From Diphasiastrum complanatum (Eukaryota > Streptophyta > Lycopodiopsida > Lycopodiales > Lycopodiaceae), in NCBI GenBank assembly GCA_029204225.1, contig CM055095.1:24039641-24103640 (forward strand): 64,000 nucleotides of DNA, given 5' to 3'. Every line of letters begins with the position of its first letter. Positions within the stretch are counted from its first letter, which is position 1. Shown in pieces: positions 47,948 to 61,308 of the stretch. Under the pieces are notes generated by a model. That model searched no databases, was not told the origin of the DNA, and saw only the letters and a list, made by a program, of their open reading frames with translations. The position numbers were made by a program, and so were the translations under genes.

Positions 47948-49378
47948 ATGGTCTCGAGTTTTTCTTCATCACCTTTCAAGAAGAATGGTTCGTGGTATAT
48001 CGACAGTGGAGCTTCTTCACATATGTGTAGCTCCAAGCATTCTTTTTCATCCATGTCACCTTATGAAGGAGCCAAGAAGTCCATCTACACAACAAATGAT
48101 CATGAGTGTGCTAATGAAGGCATAGGGACCATTCCCTTAAAGCTTTCATCATCAAAAGTTCTTTGTCTGTCTAGAGTACTTTTTGTTCCTAAGTTAACAA
48201 AAAATCTTATTAGTGTTGGGCAATTGTTTGATAGTGGACTAGATGTGAATTTCAATGTTGATACATGTACAATCAAGAAGCACGATGAGATCCTTGCATT
48301 TGGGTCTAGATATGGTGGAATCTACAAGCTTGATCCCAAAGAGTATGCTAACTCTTGTGATGGTGCTTTTGCTTCTCATATTTCTTTGGAGGAACTTTGG
48401 CATAAAAGGTTGGGACAGCCTAACTATAGTTCTATGGTGTCCGTGGTCAAGAAAGCCAAAGCTATTGGCTTGCCTAATCTTATCTCCAAGAATTTCAAGC
48501 CATGTGAGGCTTGTGCCATATCTAAGTCTCATATGAAACCTTTTTCAAAGTCATCTATCAAGACTACACATCCATTGGAGCTCATACACTCGGATGTGCA
48601 CTTCTCATATTCAAAGAGCAAGGGTGGTGCTACTTGCTTTGTAACTTTCATTGATGATGTCACTAGATTTACTTGGGTATATCTTCTAGTTTCAAAGTCT
48701 ATGGTGTTTGACTATTTCCTAAAGTTCAAAGCTCTAGTTGAAAAGCAATTTTCACACAAAATCAAGATTCTTAGAAGTGATGGAGGTGGTGAGTACACTT
48801 CCAATAAATTTCATGATTATTGTGAGCTTGAAGGCATTAAAAGGGAGTTTTCTTGTGCATATACACCATCTCAAAATGGGATGGCTAAAAGAAAGAACAG
48901 AACATTGTGTGAATGTGCCAAAACCATTAGAATCGAGGCATCCTTGCCAAAAGACTTTTGGGGTGAGGCTATCAATTGTTCAAACTATCTTTGCAATCGA
49001 CTCCCTCATGTTGCACTTGGAGGAAAGTCACCATATGAAGCACTCTATTTGAAGAAACCTAAGGTTGAACACCGTAGAGTATCTGGATGCATATGCTTTG
49101 TCCATATTCCCTTGGAAACGAGAAAGAAGGACGATCCTTGTGCAAGCAAAGGAGTAATGGTTGGATATTCATCCAACAAGAAAGCCTATCGAATCTACAT
49201 GCTCTCTACTTCTAAAGTAATTGATAATAGAGATGTAGATTTTCATGAAGAAGAAAAGTCCAATCTTGGAGGGGCTGAGATCAAGCAACCTCAAAATCTA
49301 TCACCTTTACAGCTCAGAAAAATGTCTTGCACTGAGCAAGATTCATACTTTTATGTTTCTCAAACTCTGGCTACTTAA
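47948..49378 (+). pseudogene. Copia C protease and integrase
   Basis: The 476-residue frame starts near the protease site WYIDSGASSHMCSSKHSF. It continues with VLFVPKLTKNLISVGQL, LWHKRLGQPN and CEACAISKSH (zinc region). The integrase core follows with LIHSDVHFS, LRSDGGGEYTSNKF and QNGMAKRKNRTLCECAK. The second zinc His is Gln. In the core the usual AERxN reads AKRKN, so the catalytic Glu appears to be Lys. The first two Asp are present. The end of the frame is fused to out-of-frame pol near 49260. Confidence 0.9.
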
Positions 49379-49443
49379 TATGTTGTCCAATCTTCATGGA
49401 TTCATGAAATCATTGCTCTACATCAAGTTGTGGCCTTTTAGCA

Positions 49444-51147
49444 TTGACCGGGGACAATCAACATATGGAGGAGTCAAGATTTGAAGATGGAAGTCCTCGA
49501 ATTTTCACTCCTAGAAGATCCGTGAGAGAGAGATCCAAGCCCAAGAGGCTCACTTATGATGACAAAGGAAAACAAGTGGATCTTGATTCCACTTATGCTT
49601 ATTTTGTTTCTCATGAGGAGCCCAAAGATGTTCAAGAAGCCCTCAATACCAAGGAGTGGTATGAGGCCATGAAGATTGAATATGATGCCTTGATCACCAA
49701 CCACACATGGGAGGTAGTGGATCCACCACCTAACATGCATATCATTGGATGCAAGTGGGTGTTCAAGATCAAGTACAATCACGATGGCTCCATCGACAAG
49801 TACAAGACAAGATTATGTGCTAAAGGCTTTGCACAAACATATGGCCTTGACTATGAAGAAACCTTTGCTCCTATAACAATAAGAATCATAATCTCTCTTG
49901 TCTTATTTTTTAACTGGAAACTGTTTCAACTTGATGTCTCCAACGCTTTTTTGAATGGCTATCTTGAGGAGGAGATATACATGAAACAGCCTCAAGGATT
50001 TATCAAGGATAAATCTAAGGTGTGTTTGCTATTTAGAAGTCTTTATGGCTTGAAGTAACCACCTAGATCATGGTATTCAAGACTCAACAACTTTCTACTT
50101 TCATTAGGATTTGTGCTTAGTGACTATGATCCTTCTATGTACTTAAAGTTTGATGGTAGTAATATTGTCATTCTTCTAATCTATGTAGATGACATTATTC
50201 TTAGTGGAAGTTGTTTGATGCTAGTTCAAGAAACTAAAGATGCATTAGGAAGAGAATTTAAAATGCAAGATCTAGGAGAGATCCATTACATTTTAGGCCT
50301 TGAGATTGATTTTCATGGAGAGTATGCTTTTATTTGTCAATCTAGATATGTCTTTTCTATGTTGAGAAAATTCAATATGCAAAATTGTAAAGGCATAGAT
50401 ACTCCCATGGAGCAACATGTAAAAGATACTATTAAAGGTGATGAAAGATCCTTCGAGGACATCACACTTTATAGGAGTCTTATAGGCTCTTTAATTTGGC
50501 TTACTATCACTAGACCCAATTTGAGCTATTGTGTGCACAAATTGAGTCAATTTATGCAATATCCCAAGATCCAACATTGGAAGATGGCCAAGAGAGTTCT
50601 AAGATATGTATCTTCTACTCAAGATTATGGTTTATTGTACAAGAATGAAGATCTAACCATTGTTGGCTATTTGGATTCCGATTTTGCAAGTGATAAAATG
50701 GATCGAAAGTCCATTAATGCATATACTATCTTTCTTGGAGGCAATCTTGTGTCTTGGCTTTCAAAGAAGCAAGATACCATATCTCTATCATCTTGTGAGG
50801 CCGAGTACAAAGCACTCACTACAACAACTAAAGAGATGCTTTGGATCAAGAGGTTAATCATGGAGCTAAAGTGCATCAAAGAGGATGATCTCCCCTTGAT
50901 CAAATGTGACAACATATCGGCACAAGCTCTTGCAAACAATCCTATTTTTCATGCAACAAGCAAGCATATAGAAGTGGCACATCATTTTGTAAGGGAAAAG
51001 CTCATTGGAGGTGAAATCAACTTAGAACATGTCGACACATCTTCATGTATTGCTGATCTTCTCACAAAACCACTTTGCAAAAGTGCCTTCTCAAAGCATA
51101 GGTCTAATCTTGGTCTTATCTCAAGATTGATGCTTGATCCACATTAG
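49444..51147 (+). pseudogene. Copia C reverse transcriptase and RNase H
   Basis: The RT part shows RSVRERSKPKRLTYDDKG, NHTWEVVDPP, CKWVFKIKYNHDGSID, LDYEETFAP and LDVSNAFLNGYLEEEIYM. A TAA interrupts after LYGLK (50056-50058), where Gln is usual. The rest (50113-51147) has LIYVDDIILSGS with both Asp, the QDLGEIHYILGLEI block, RNase H (YLDSDFASDKMDRK, WLSKKQDTISLSSCEAEYKA) and the C-terminal IADLLTKPLCKSAFSKHR. The second half alone is a 344-residue open frame. Confidence 0.92.
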
Positions 51148-51193
51148 ATACATTTTTAGAAGGAGTCTCAAGATATTGAAAAATCTATCTGAT

Positions 51194-51780
51194 GTTGTGA
51201 GTAGGGGTCCTAAAAATGCCAAAGATGAATTAAGCTCTTTTGGCTTAGTAAAGGCCCATCTTAGAATAAAATATTCAAGGTAGGAAGAAGTAGAAACTCG
51301 AGCTACCATAGGAATTGCCATTTGTACTTTACATGCCACATTTAATGCATGAAAAGACTAGGTGGCACAATTAGACAGTGTGAGGTGTCTTGAATAAGTC
51401 TAGATAGTTTGAGAGGTGCATTCACAACTCCAATTCAACTCAAAGTAGGAGGAGAGTCCATGGATCTATATATATGTGATGTACTCTCATTGAGAAAATG
51501 ACGAAATTTGTGTGAATTGCAAATTTGGAGACAAGCTCTTTGTGCCCTCTCTTTCTACACGAGTTTTGTACTTTCTATTTTCTCTCTCTAGCCGAGTTGA
51601 GGCATTTATATTGCTTAGTCTTATGTTTTGTTGACAGATCTTGCTTGTAACACAATAATATTTCTTGTATGATCAGCTTTCCTATTGACAACCAATGCTA
51701 GTCTGATCTTTACGGTATTTTTGGGCTTAGGAGATCAAAAGTACATGTGTAGGTACGTCCCACACGTGTGAATTCAGCAA
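51194..51780 (+). repeat. Copia C 3' LTR
   Basis: It probably starts TGTTGTGAGTAGGGG after a short purine-rich stretch and ends CACACGTGTGAATTCAGCA. No second copy is present for confirmation. The end resembles the end of LTR family E at 22769. Confidence 0.6.
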
Positions 51781-52248
51781 GTTTTTCATTTTTCTTGGGA
51801 ACGATGACAACTGGGGAGACCCACTCAATATGCTCAATTTCATAGATAAATCTCGCATCCAAGAAACGTTGTAATTCTTCTTTGATCTTGGCCTTATAGA
51901 TGGGATGGCATCTGTATGGACGACTCGCAGTGGGTCTCGCAACCGGTTTAAGTGGGATACGATGCACAACTACTTGGGGTGAGACGACTTTCATGTCTTT
52001 ATAGGTCCAGGCAAAGACATGTCGATATTTTTGTAGGAGCTTTTCAAGCCGTCTGCATTGTTCGCGATTGAGATGAGCTCCGACGTGGACAAGATATTCG
52101 TTGGTTTCATTTGGCTTACTAAGGGAAAGGGTTATGGTTTGTGCAGGGCCTTCGTAGGGTGAATTAACAGTTGGCTCACGTTGAGCTTGGGGTAATTGGA
52201 TTGTGACATCCTCGATCGTATAGTCCTTAAAGTATGCAGGAACATCAT
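51781..52248 (-). pseudogene. Tat/Athila-like RT N-terminal part (minus copy)
   Basis: The minus strand reads LNREQCRRLEKLLQKYRHVF, AWTYKDMKVVSPQVVVHRIPL, ARPTASRPYRC, RFIYEIEHIEWVSPVVIVPK. It stops after NEKL, where the copia C LTR begins. At the other end it joins the H target site. The polymerase active site lies in the missing part. Confidence 0.87.
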
Positions 52249-53106
<858 letters not shown>

Positions 53107-55160
53107 GGGTCCATGGGCCAAAGTAGTGTCGGTCCCTCGGCACTAGGCTGCAACTATCATGAAGGGGCATTGTTGTTGGTTCTTTTATTGTTGGGACGGG
53201 TGCTTCAGGAAAAGCGTGGATAAAATTCGCTTACGTAAAACCTAAGGCTTTATTGGATGATGGCGATCAGCAAGAACTTGGATTTGCCAAATTTTCAATA
53301 ATACCCATAAGGGTCTGGTGGCCATTCCGGATAATCTTGTTCGTTGACAATTGGGTAGTCAAGGTATGCCATCGGAGGATCCCAAGATAAAATCTTGCTG
53401 ATATAATGGATCCTTATAGATTGGCGCAACTAGTCCCAATGTCATGGACTCTCCAAAATCATAATGTGAATATGACATGCTTGCTTGACTCTCTTGTTTG
53501 TCTAGGTATTCATGGTATGCCATGACCTGACGACTTTCCTCAGTAGTCAATATCATAGATTTAGCACAAGGCTTTGTCATTGTAGGTTCTGGTTTTTATT
53601 GTACAATTGGCCTTTTGGGCCTGGATTTCCTAGATTTGGCCGTCTCATCAATGTGATGTCCTGATGTAGCTTTGTGGTGGCCAGATGTTGAGTGGAATAT
53701 TTCGACTTTGGTTGGATCTTGCTTATGATTGGCGTTCAAATCAGAGGACAATCTCCCACCTTCGTCTTTCATTTCTCAATGGACTGCTCTCTTGAAGGTG
53801 GTACAGATGGATCGTTGCAATGACTGGTACTCAGTTTGCCTTCACACCGGTATCATGTCTCCTTTGATCCCTTCCACAAAATATAGTGGTGAGCCAATTT
53901 GAACTTCCCCTGCCTGGGATGATCCGCTCGTTGATATAACCATCACTTCCACCAAACCTTGCCTAGCCAGTAGAGAAGATTCTGAAAGTCCTGAGACCGA
54001 TTCTTTTTCTTTGAGAGAGCGATCTGATGACAAGCTAGATGGCATAGACGAGGATTTTGTTGATTGATTCCCAATCTCCAAAATTCCCTTATTGACTTGA
54101 TTTCATAATCTCGGATTCCAAACTGGACATTGAGGTGTTGGATGTTTTTCAAAACAATAATGGCCCTAGTCCAATGGTCGGATCTTTCGATTGGCATTTT
54201 ATGGTTCTAGGAAGTAATCAGATTGACTGCACATCTCATCTGTGTCACTGACAACTTGCATCTGATCATCCATATTACTAGTACTTTGGCTAGCGTTGTA
54301 TATAAAATCTTGTGGATTAGATGCTCTATCATCCCTGATTATTTGAATGTTGGATATGGGCTGTGATGGTGTGTGCAAGATCTGTGCTTCTGCAATAGCG
54401 GCTGTCTTACAAAGCTCTTTTGGACTGGTATATGATGCAAAGGGTGGCATACCAATCTTGATCTCATACAGTAATCCGGCATAGAAAAATGCCATTTTGT
54501 GGTGACTGGAAAGACCGGAATTTCAATCTCCCGCCATCTTGGCAAATCGTGCAGTGTAGCCCTTGAGAGTTTCTCCGGGAAGCATTGAGATTTGGGCAAG
54601 CTGCTCATACATTGCCATGGCCTGTTGTGTGCAAGATGAAGATGATATAGAGTGGTGTGGTGATGTACGAGAGAGAGATTGGGCAATGCAGTTTTTGAAA
54701 TGTCTATGAGGGGATTGATGATGAGGAGATGGAAGAGGAAAAGACATGATGAATAAAGCAGAAAAAATTCCTTCGTCTAGAACATTCACGGTTTGGGCAA
54801 GGGTAGATTTTATAAATAAATTCAATTATGCCCCTACAGCGAAAGTCTTATGACGAGGGATGACAATTGGAAAAGCACTTATGTAGGTTTCTTTTGGCAA
54901 AGGGTTAGTTTTGCTTCAAAAAAACTACTTTTTGGCACTTCTTCACAAGTTTATAGAAGAATTTTTCAATACCAACTATAACTTGCTTTAGCCTTGGCGG
55001 TCTTGGGAGGAGTCTATCAAAGAAAAAGTCACTCACCAAAGAGGCTTGGGCTAAAATTATTATAATAGTTTTTTATAGAAAAGGGCCTTCGACAGTCGTG
55101 GGAGGAGCTATCAAAGATAGGGTCGCTTCCCAACGAAGCTAATGGCCCAATTCATTTTTT

Positions 55161-55430
55161 TTTGACAACAAACCCTTGCAGATTTCTCTGTGTCCTTGTC
55201 TTAGTGAGACTAAGATGGAACTTCATAGGCCTTTACAAAAGTTTATTTTTTATTTTTATAAACCCTTGCAGATTTCTCTGTCCTAGTCTCAACGAGATGG
55301 AACTTCAGAGGCTTCTTCAAAATTTATTTATTTTTTTTAAAATTTTGAAAACAAACCCTTGCAAATTTCTCTGTGTCCTGGTCTCAACGAGATGGGATTT
55401 CAGAGGCCTCTACAAAAGTTTTTTTTTTTT
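55161..55430. repeat. Three imperfect tandem repeats of about 90 bp in H leader
   Basis: Units start AACCCTTGCAGATTTCTCTG near 55169 and 55260 and AACCCTTGCAAATTTCTCTG near 55355. Each continues with a CTC/TTAGTGAGAC or CTCAACGAGATGG variant and ends near a T-rich run. Confidence 0.8.
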
Positions 55431-55629
55431 TAACGATGCCGAAAAGTAACCGATAGGACAAGAGGAGACTCGAAGGAGAAAAAAAACTTGTTTGAGAAAG
55501 AAATGTAAAAGAGAGTTAAAGAATCGGGAGAAAGAAAAGCTTTAAAAATACTTAGGTAACTTATGAGAAGGGAGGGAAAACTTAAAAAATAAAATGATTA
55601 GAAAAACAGAAAAGAGTACCTTTAAAAAA

Positions 55630-55650
55630 GGGAGGGGGAGGGGGAGGGGG
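55630..55650 (+). other. G-quadruplex-type motif in H leader
   Basis: Four G runs (GGG, GGGGG, GGGGG, GGGGG) are separated by single A bases. This is a strong predicted quadruplex on the plus strand, antisense to H. Confidence 0.85.
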
Positions 55651-55925
55651 CTTGAAAAAAGAGAACTAAAGTCATAACAATGGGCAATTTGGAAAAAGCT
55701 TAATCAAAATCAGCTACACAATATTTGTGGCCTACAAAATTTAAATCACTACTTAAAAACAAAACTAATACTTTGAGAGCTTGGTTGTTGTTTTTTTTTT
55801 TGGAAATGGAAGATTCAAGAGAATGGGAAAAAGAGGAGGCGAGGGGAAGGAAGCAAAAAAGAGTGGAGAGAAGAGTGAAGAAAAGAGAATTTGAAAGGCA
55901 GCTATGCGGTGAGCAACGTTGGCGC

Positions 55926-55943
55926 TCCCCGACATTGTCACCA
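55926..55943 (-). other. Primer binding site of element H
   Basis: On the minus strand TGGTGACAATGTCGGGGA starts two bases after the LTR. It agrees with the Tat/Athila site TGGCGCCGTTGCCGGGGA at 13 of 18 bases. It sets H on the minus strand. Confidence 0.65.
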
Positions 55944-55945
55944 AT

Positions 55946-56001
55946 TGTAGTCAATTGTAGTATAGGGGTCCGTTCATTGGGAGCCGCCCGTGCACACCTG
56001 C

Positions 56002-56062
<61 letters not shown>

Positions 56063-56125
56063 ACCAATGATGGTTGGGGCTATGGGGGCTCGAGCGCCTA
56101 CCCATAGCTATGCACCAATCAACCT

Positions 56126-56173
<48 letters not shown>

Positions 56174-56237
56174 GCGCGCCTAGGTTGAGAAAGGCCTTGG
56201 GGGCTCGAGCGCCTACCCAAAGCTATTCTATCCCAAC

Positions 56238-56332
<95 letters not shown>

Positions 56333-56795
56333 AGCTTTATTAAGGAGAATAGAAGATGTGTACAATGAAAAATGGCCTCCTTATATAGTTGAGGAAGGAG
56401 GGCCATCTTGGCTCTCATTGGCCTGTTTACAATGGCATCCTAGCCCTTCAAACTAAATAAACTTCAATCTAATGGTTCATTAGGAAAAGGGCCAAACTCA
56501 CATGATTCATGTGAGTTTGAGAGATTCCCATTTAACTTAGAACCTTATGAACTTGACTTTGGGCCTTTTAATTAATTTATTCTAATAAGGCCCAAAGTCC
56601 TTTTATTCAAGTTCTATTTTTCTGATTTGCGTGGTCACTAGGTCGGTCTTATACACGCAGGAAGCCGATGCCCTCGCACTTATTATTCTAACTGTACAAT
56701 GTACTGTGGCGGGGCCCACTAGGCAAGGCTTGGCCAACAGTATTTCAAGTGGTGAGACCCACTTGTTTATTATTGTGCAAGAAATATCCACAACA
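55946..56795 (-). repeat. Element H 5' LTR with (GA)n arrays
   Basis: The 850-bp LTR starts TGTAGTCAATTGTAGTATAG and ends ATATCCACAACA. (GA)n arrays lie at 56004-56059, 56128-56170 and 56241-56328. The spacer units at 56060-56127 and 56171-56240 match those of the other LTR, but the second is diverged. Confidence 0.93.
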
Positions 56796-56800
56796 ATCAT

Positions 56801-57681
56801 GGGTTGGAGATGTGAGGGGGGCCTTGCCTTTCTTTTGCTGGGATGGCGCTTGGAAATTTTCGAGGACTGGTGTAGGACTAGAGACAATCTCAGGAACTTC
56901 CCAAAGAACAATGGTGAGGTCACCCGACGATTGAATTTGAAGTGGTTTTTTCATTTTCTCTTTCATAGTATGACCACGTGGTTGAGGTTTCGGTGGTGGA
57001 GAGGTGTGTGGATGAGGGACAATTGGTATGTCATGGAGGATCTCGTCATCAATTTGAAAGATATATCTAGATCAGGTAATTGGTTGTGATTGATCGAGAG
57101 TGGAGAGGTACAATTATCCTGATGCTGAGCAGAGTAATCGGCATTCACACAATCAATAGTAGCTAGACTGTGAATCAAGTTTATGATATCAGTAGATTTG
57201 ACATAATGACCTTTTTCGTGACTGGATTGGTATGGCTCAAATACTGAGTTGGTGGTTGAGGATCCCTCTTCCTGGGTGCATGCAGGTTTGAGTTTACCCG
57301 TTGAGTCAATGGTGACAGAACTGTCACGATTTCCAGAAGTGACTCGGCCTTTGCTCCAGTCATGAATGACTCGTGTATTGGTGAGCCACGGACGACCAAG
57401 TAGTAATTCATAAGAATAGGAATTATTGGGAATATCAAGTACTACGAGATCAATAGAAAACTTGAGACCTCCTAGTTTGATCAGCACGTGCGGAAGGAAA
57501 CAGGTAGGTCGGACCACACTTTGATCGGCCATCCGAAGCTGACAAGTAGGTTTGCTAGCTTGTCTCTCAGATTTCATTCCATCATGAGGGATGTGGAAAT
57601 GATATTAACTCCAAAACCTCCATCGAGTACTACTAAAACTTCACGGGATTGATGATGGGTAGCTGGGATTTTGATGTTGCC
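56801..57681 (-). pseudogene. Tat/Athila-like protease and spacer (minus copy)
   Basis: The frame 56963-57577 shows CQLRMADQSVVRPT, LGGLKFSIDLVVLDIPNN and YELLLGRPWLTNTRVI, the C-terminal half of a retropepsin domain. Upstream, in another frame, the active site reads VVLDGGFGVNIIS. The usual Thr/Ser of D-T/S-G is Gly. The spacer (HSLATIDCVNADYSAQH, PLSINHNQLPDLD) then jumps to SFKLM, skipping about 300 bp present in the plus copy. Confidence 0.82.
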
Positions 57682-59170
57682 TCATTCGCTGAGTGGATTG
57701 GTTAGATGTAAGGGCATTTTAGGCAACTCGTCAAAAGTGGTGGTGGTATTGGATTGAATCTGTTGTTTCCACTGGCCAGCATGCTTCCAGAGTACATGGA
57801 AGGGAAGAGTGACATTGGCTTGTAGTAAATCTCCCCAAACTTTGGTACATTCAAGGGTTTCGCTTTCAAAGGGCTTGTGAGGTACTTTATGGAAAGAGGA
57901 AGATTGTTGGTCGACATTGCAGATTTGCTGGCGATACTGATGATGCAGCCAAATTTCTTCAGATGGGTGAGGGTAAACTATCGGGGTTGAATCGTCACTT
58001 GGAGGAACAGCCCGCGGTTGAGTTTTGTTGGGTGCAAGCGTAGGGGCTTGGCGTTGGGTTTGTGCCCGAGTCAAGACCCAAGCAAGATGTGTTTCGATTG
58101 GTAAGCTTTCGACTTGCATTGAACAGACAGAAGCAGCTGGCTTAGATCGGGATGGGCAGTCCTTCACGTGGTGTTCAATACCACAGTTTTTACAAGCTGG
58201 AGGAAAGCGGAGTTTATCTAGGCAGCGAATACTAGGATATTTACCTGCACAGATAAAGCACTCGGATCAAGATAATGGACAGCGTTTCGTGGGGAAGGCT
58301 GGTTAACAACAAACTGTTGACATGGGGATGAGTATTGATTTGGTGCAGGTGGTCGTGGTTGGTAAACCCCTGGTCGTGGCACAAGTTGTTGTGGCGGGTA
58401 AGGGAAGTATGCTCGATAGATGGTGGGTCTGGTGGCTGCTGGGAAATGATTTCACAGTTGAGGGAATTCATTAGCAGTGTGATGCTGTGAGCAGATTGGA
58501 CATCAGACATTTTCCCTTGCTGGAAACGATTTCTCAGCAATATGTTTCATGGCGGTTTGAAAATCGGCAGTGAGTTTATCTATATGAGATTGTTGAGCTT
58601 TTTGTCAAGTTTCCATTTGATGTAGAAGTTCAGAAGACTGAGCAATATTATCAGACTTTGGGTGATTAGGCTGGTCCGGATTCTTAGATTTCTTTTCATG
58701 ATGGTCAAAGTCATCGTCGGAACCTTCGTCTTCTTCACGGATATCATCGGTCATCACATCTTTAAGTTGATCATAAAGGTCAACTGGTTTGAGTTCATGG
58801 TGGATGTTTTTAGACAATCCAACTAAGAATAGTTTTGTGGCCATTCGTTTGGTGATATTTTCATCAACACATTCTACTTTGAGACGTTTAAAATGCTCAA
58901 TGTAGTTTCAGACAGACTCTTCACGACGCATTTTCATATGAGTAATTTGAATGAACGGGCTCTGAGTCAGTTTGGATGGTTTGAAATGCTTGATGAGAGC
59001 ATCCTTGAGGTGGTCCAAGAAGCAAGATCAAGAACTTCGAGATTCAAGTACCACTCCTTGGCGGTGCCATAGAGTACCATGGGAAATGGACGAAGCTTTT
59101 CAGTTTCAGAGGTATCTCCATAAAAACGGCATGCATTATCAAAGTCTTGGAGAAATCGAACTGGGCCACA
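57682..59170 (-). pseudogene. Tat/Athila-like gag (minus copy)
   Basis: The capsid-type start (58967-59182) reads GPVRFLQDFDNACRFYGD and VLYGTAKEWYLNLE. After breaks comes MATKLFLVGLSKNIHHELKP, then an acidic linker (58605-58844). A zinc-knuckle-like motif, CKNCGIEHHVKDC, lies near 58170-58210, with CX2C but one residue short of the usual CCHC spacing. A Pro-rich stretch and the frame 57682-58167 follow. At the right edge the sequence meets the inverted plus copy near 59170. Confidence 0.75.
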
Positions 59171-61300
59171 AACTGGAGTCACAGTCTAGCTACCATTGAT
59201 TGTGTGAATGCCGATTACTGTGCTCAACATCAGGATAATTGTACCTCTCCACTCCCGATCGATCACGACCAATTACCTGATCTGGATACACCTATCATCA
59301 ATATCAATTTTATTGATATTCTTCCACACCATGATGAACTGCTAAATGTTGCATGGCTACCTACTAATGAATCAGACGATTTATTCATTGATGACGAGAA
59401 CATCTTACGAATTCAGAATTGCCTAGAAGATATGGACATTTCTGATATTCAGATCCTCAACTATATGGAGGCACTCCCACCTAGGACCTATCCACAACAT
59501 TCTTCCAAGGTGGAACCAGTTGCCAAGATTGCAATTGAAAAACTTGAGACAAAATTCTACCATCCCAAATGCCCATACTATCCATGGGATCTCTGTGAGG
59601 AGGAGACTATCTTTCAAATTGATGATGAGATCCTCCATGACATACCAACTGTCCCTCATCCACACACCTCTCCACCACCGAAACCTCAACCACGTGGTCA
59701 TACTATGAAAGAGAAAATGAAAAAACCACTTAAAATTCAACCGCCGGGTGACCTCACCATTGTTCGGGAAGTTCCTAAGATTGCCTCTAGTCCTACACCA
59801 GTCCCCAAAAATTTCCAAGCGCCATCCCGTCAAGAGAAGGCCCCCCTCGCATCTCTAGCCCATGATGTTCCTGCATACTTTAAGGACTATACGATCGAGG
59901 ATGTCACAATCCAATTACCCCAAGCTCAATGTGAGCCAACTGGTAATTCACCCTACGAAGGCCCTACACAAACCATAACCCTTTCCCTGAGTGAGCCAAA
60001 TGAAACCAACGAGTATCTTGTCCACATCGAAGCTCATCTCAATCGCGAACAATGCAGACGGCTTGAAAAGCTCCTACAAAAATATCAACATGTCTTTGCC
60101 TGGACCTATAAAGACATGAAAGGCGTCTCACCCCAAGTAGTTGTGCATCATATTCCGCTTAAACCGGGTGCAAGACCCACTGCGAGTCGTCCATACAGAT
60201 GCGATCCCATCTATATGGCCAAGATCGAAGAAGAATTACAATGCCTCTTAGATGCGGGATTTATCTATGAAATTGAGCATACTGAGTGGGTCTCCCCAAT
60301 TGTCATCATTCCCAAGAAAAATGGAAAACTCCAAATCTGTGTCAATTTTAAGAAACTTAACGCCGTCACTGAACATGATCATTTTTCATTACCTTTCGAA
60401 GAATCCATCTTAGAAAAACTAGCAGGAGATGAGGCTTACACCTTTTTAGATGGCTTTAGCGGATACAATATGATCCAAATTGTTGAAGAAGATCAACACA
60501 AAACCGCTTTTGCCACAGAATGGGGAACCTTTTGTTCGAAAGTCATGCCCTTGGTCTCTGCAATGCTCCTAGCACCTTCCAACGTGTTATGCAAGCGGCC
60601 TTTTCTCAGCAAATGGACGATACCTTAGAAGTTTACTTGTACGATTTAGGAGCACATTCCGAAAATACGCCATCTGTCTATTCTCGAAAAAAAATCTATC
60701 CAATGTCAACGCTTCGGCATCTCTCTTAATCCTAAAAAATGCCAGATTTTGGTAACCCATGGCATTGTGTTAGGACATATTATCTCACAAAATGGCATTG
60801 CCACTGACCCTGAAAACATCCTTATCATTCAAAATCTGCCGGAACCGCGTACGATACGTGAAGTTTACTCCTTTCTTGGCCACGCCAACTACTATCGGTG
60901 CTTTATTTTTTATTTCGCTAACAAATCACGCTTAATCTACAAAGTAGTTGTATTTCCTAAATGGACGGATGAACAATGTGTCGTCTTTAGTCAACTCAAA
61001 AAAGCCCTTACCAATGCACCCATCCTCCGGGCTCCTGATTATTCTAAAGAATTCCATGTGCATACCGATGCATCCACGTATACCATTGGAGCAGTGCTCA
61101 CCCAACCGGGAGAATTCAAAAAGGACTACCCAATCCGTTTTCTTAGTCGACAATTGATACATGTTGAAGTCAATTGTACCACTACCTAACACAAAGCCTT
61201 GGCAATGGTATATGCAGTTCAGAAGTTTCGCCATTATATTCTAGGAAAAGTCTTTGCGTTCTTCACTGATCATCAAACACTATTGTATCTCATCAACTGA
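59171..61300 (+). pseudogene. Tat/Athila-like spacer, RT and RNase H (plus copy)
   Basis: The frame to 60628 reads SLATIDCVNADYCAQH, a long acidic spacer, VFAWTYKDMKGVSPQVVVHH, GFIYEIEHTEWVSPIVIIPK, LNAVTEHDHFSLPFEE and YTFLDGFSGYNMIQIV. After a frameshift at about 60520 comes LGLCNAPSTFQRVMQAAF and VYLYDLGAHS, where the usual first Asp of the YxDD box is Tyr. RNase H (60749-61189) has HVHTDASTYTIGAVLTQPG and, after a stop, FRHYILGKVFAFFTDHQT. Integrase is absent: it is replaced at about 61305 by block G2. Confidence 0.87.
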
Positions 61301-61308
61301 CCCTCGCC

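Larger units (their letters stand above)
46393..51780 (+). mobile_element. Ty1/copia element C, 5' truncated
   Basis: It has a leader, gag, protease, integrase, RT, RNase H and 3' LTR in copia order on the plus strand. No 5' LTR or PBS is found upstream of the leader, and the left junction near 46393 abuts block G1. The right end (AATTCAGCA at 51780) abuts gypsy RT sequence at 51781, so C either inserted there or was joined by rearrangement. It contains few breaks and is the second most complete copia here. Confidence 0.88.
53107..55945 (-). pseudogene. Element H interior with gag-like ORFs
   Basis: The clearest gag part reads EQLAQISMLPGETLKGYTAR, FAKMAGD, then after a stop FYAGLLYEIKIGMPPFASYT and SPKELCKTAAIAEAQIL (about 54490-54660 to 54370). 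This is the capsid-type layout of gypsy gag. Other frames (53359-53580, 53842-54197) are Ser-rich and unassigned. The upstream leader (54830-55925) contains three imperfect repeats of about 90 bp (55161-55430) and a G-rich tract. Several stops break the ORF. No zinc knuckle or protease was seen. Confidence 0.65.

Noticed and set aside
57682-58167. Host zinc-finger gene
   Set aside because: The Cys pattern lies between a gypsy capsid block and a retropepsin block, so it is gag.
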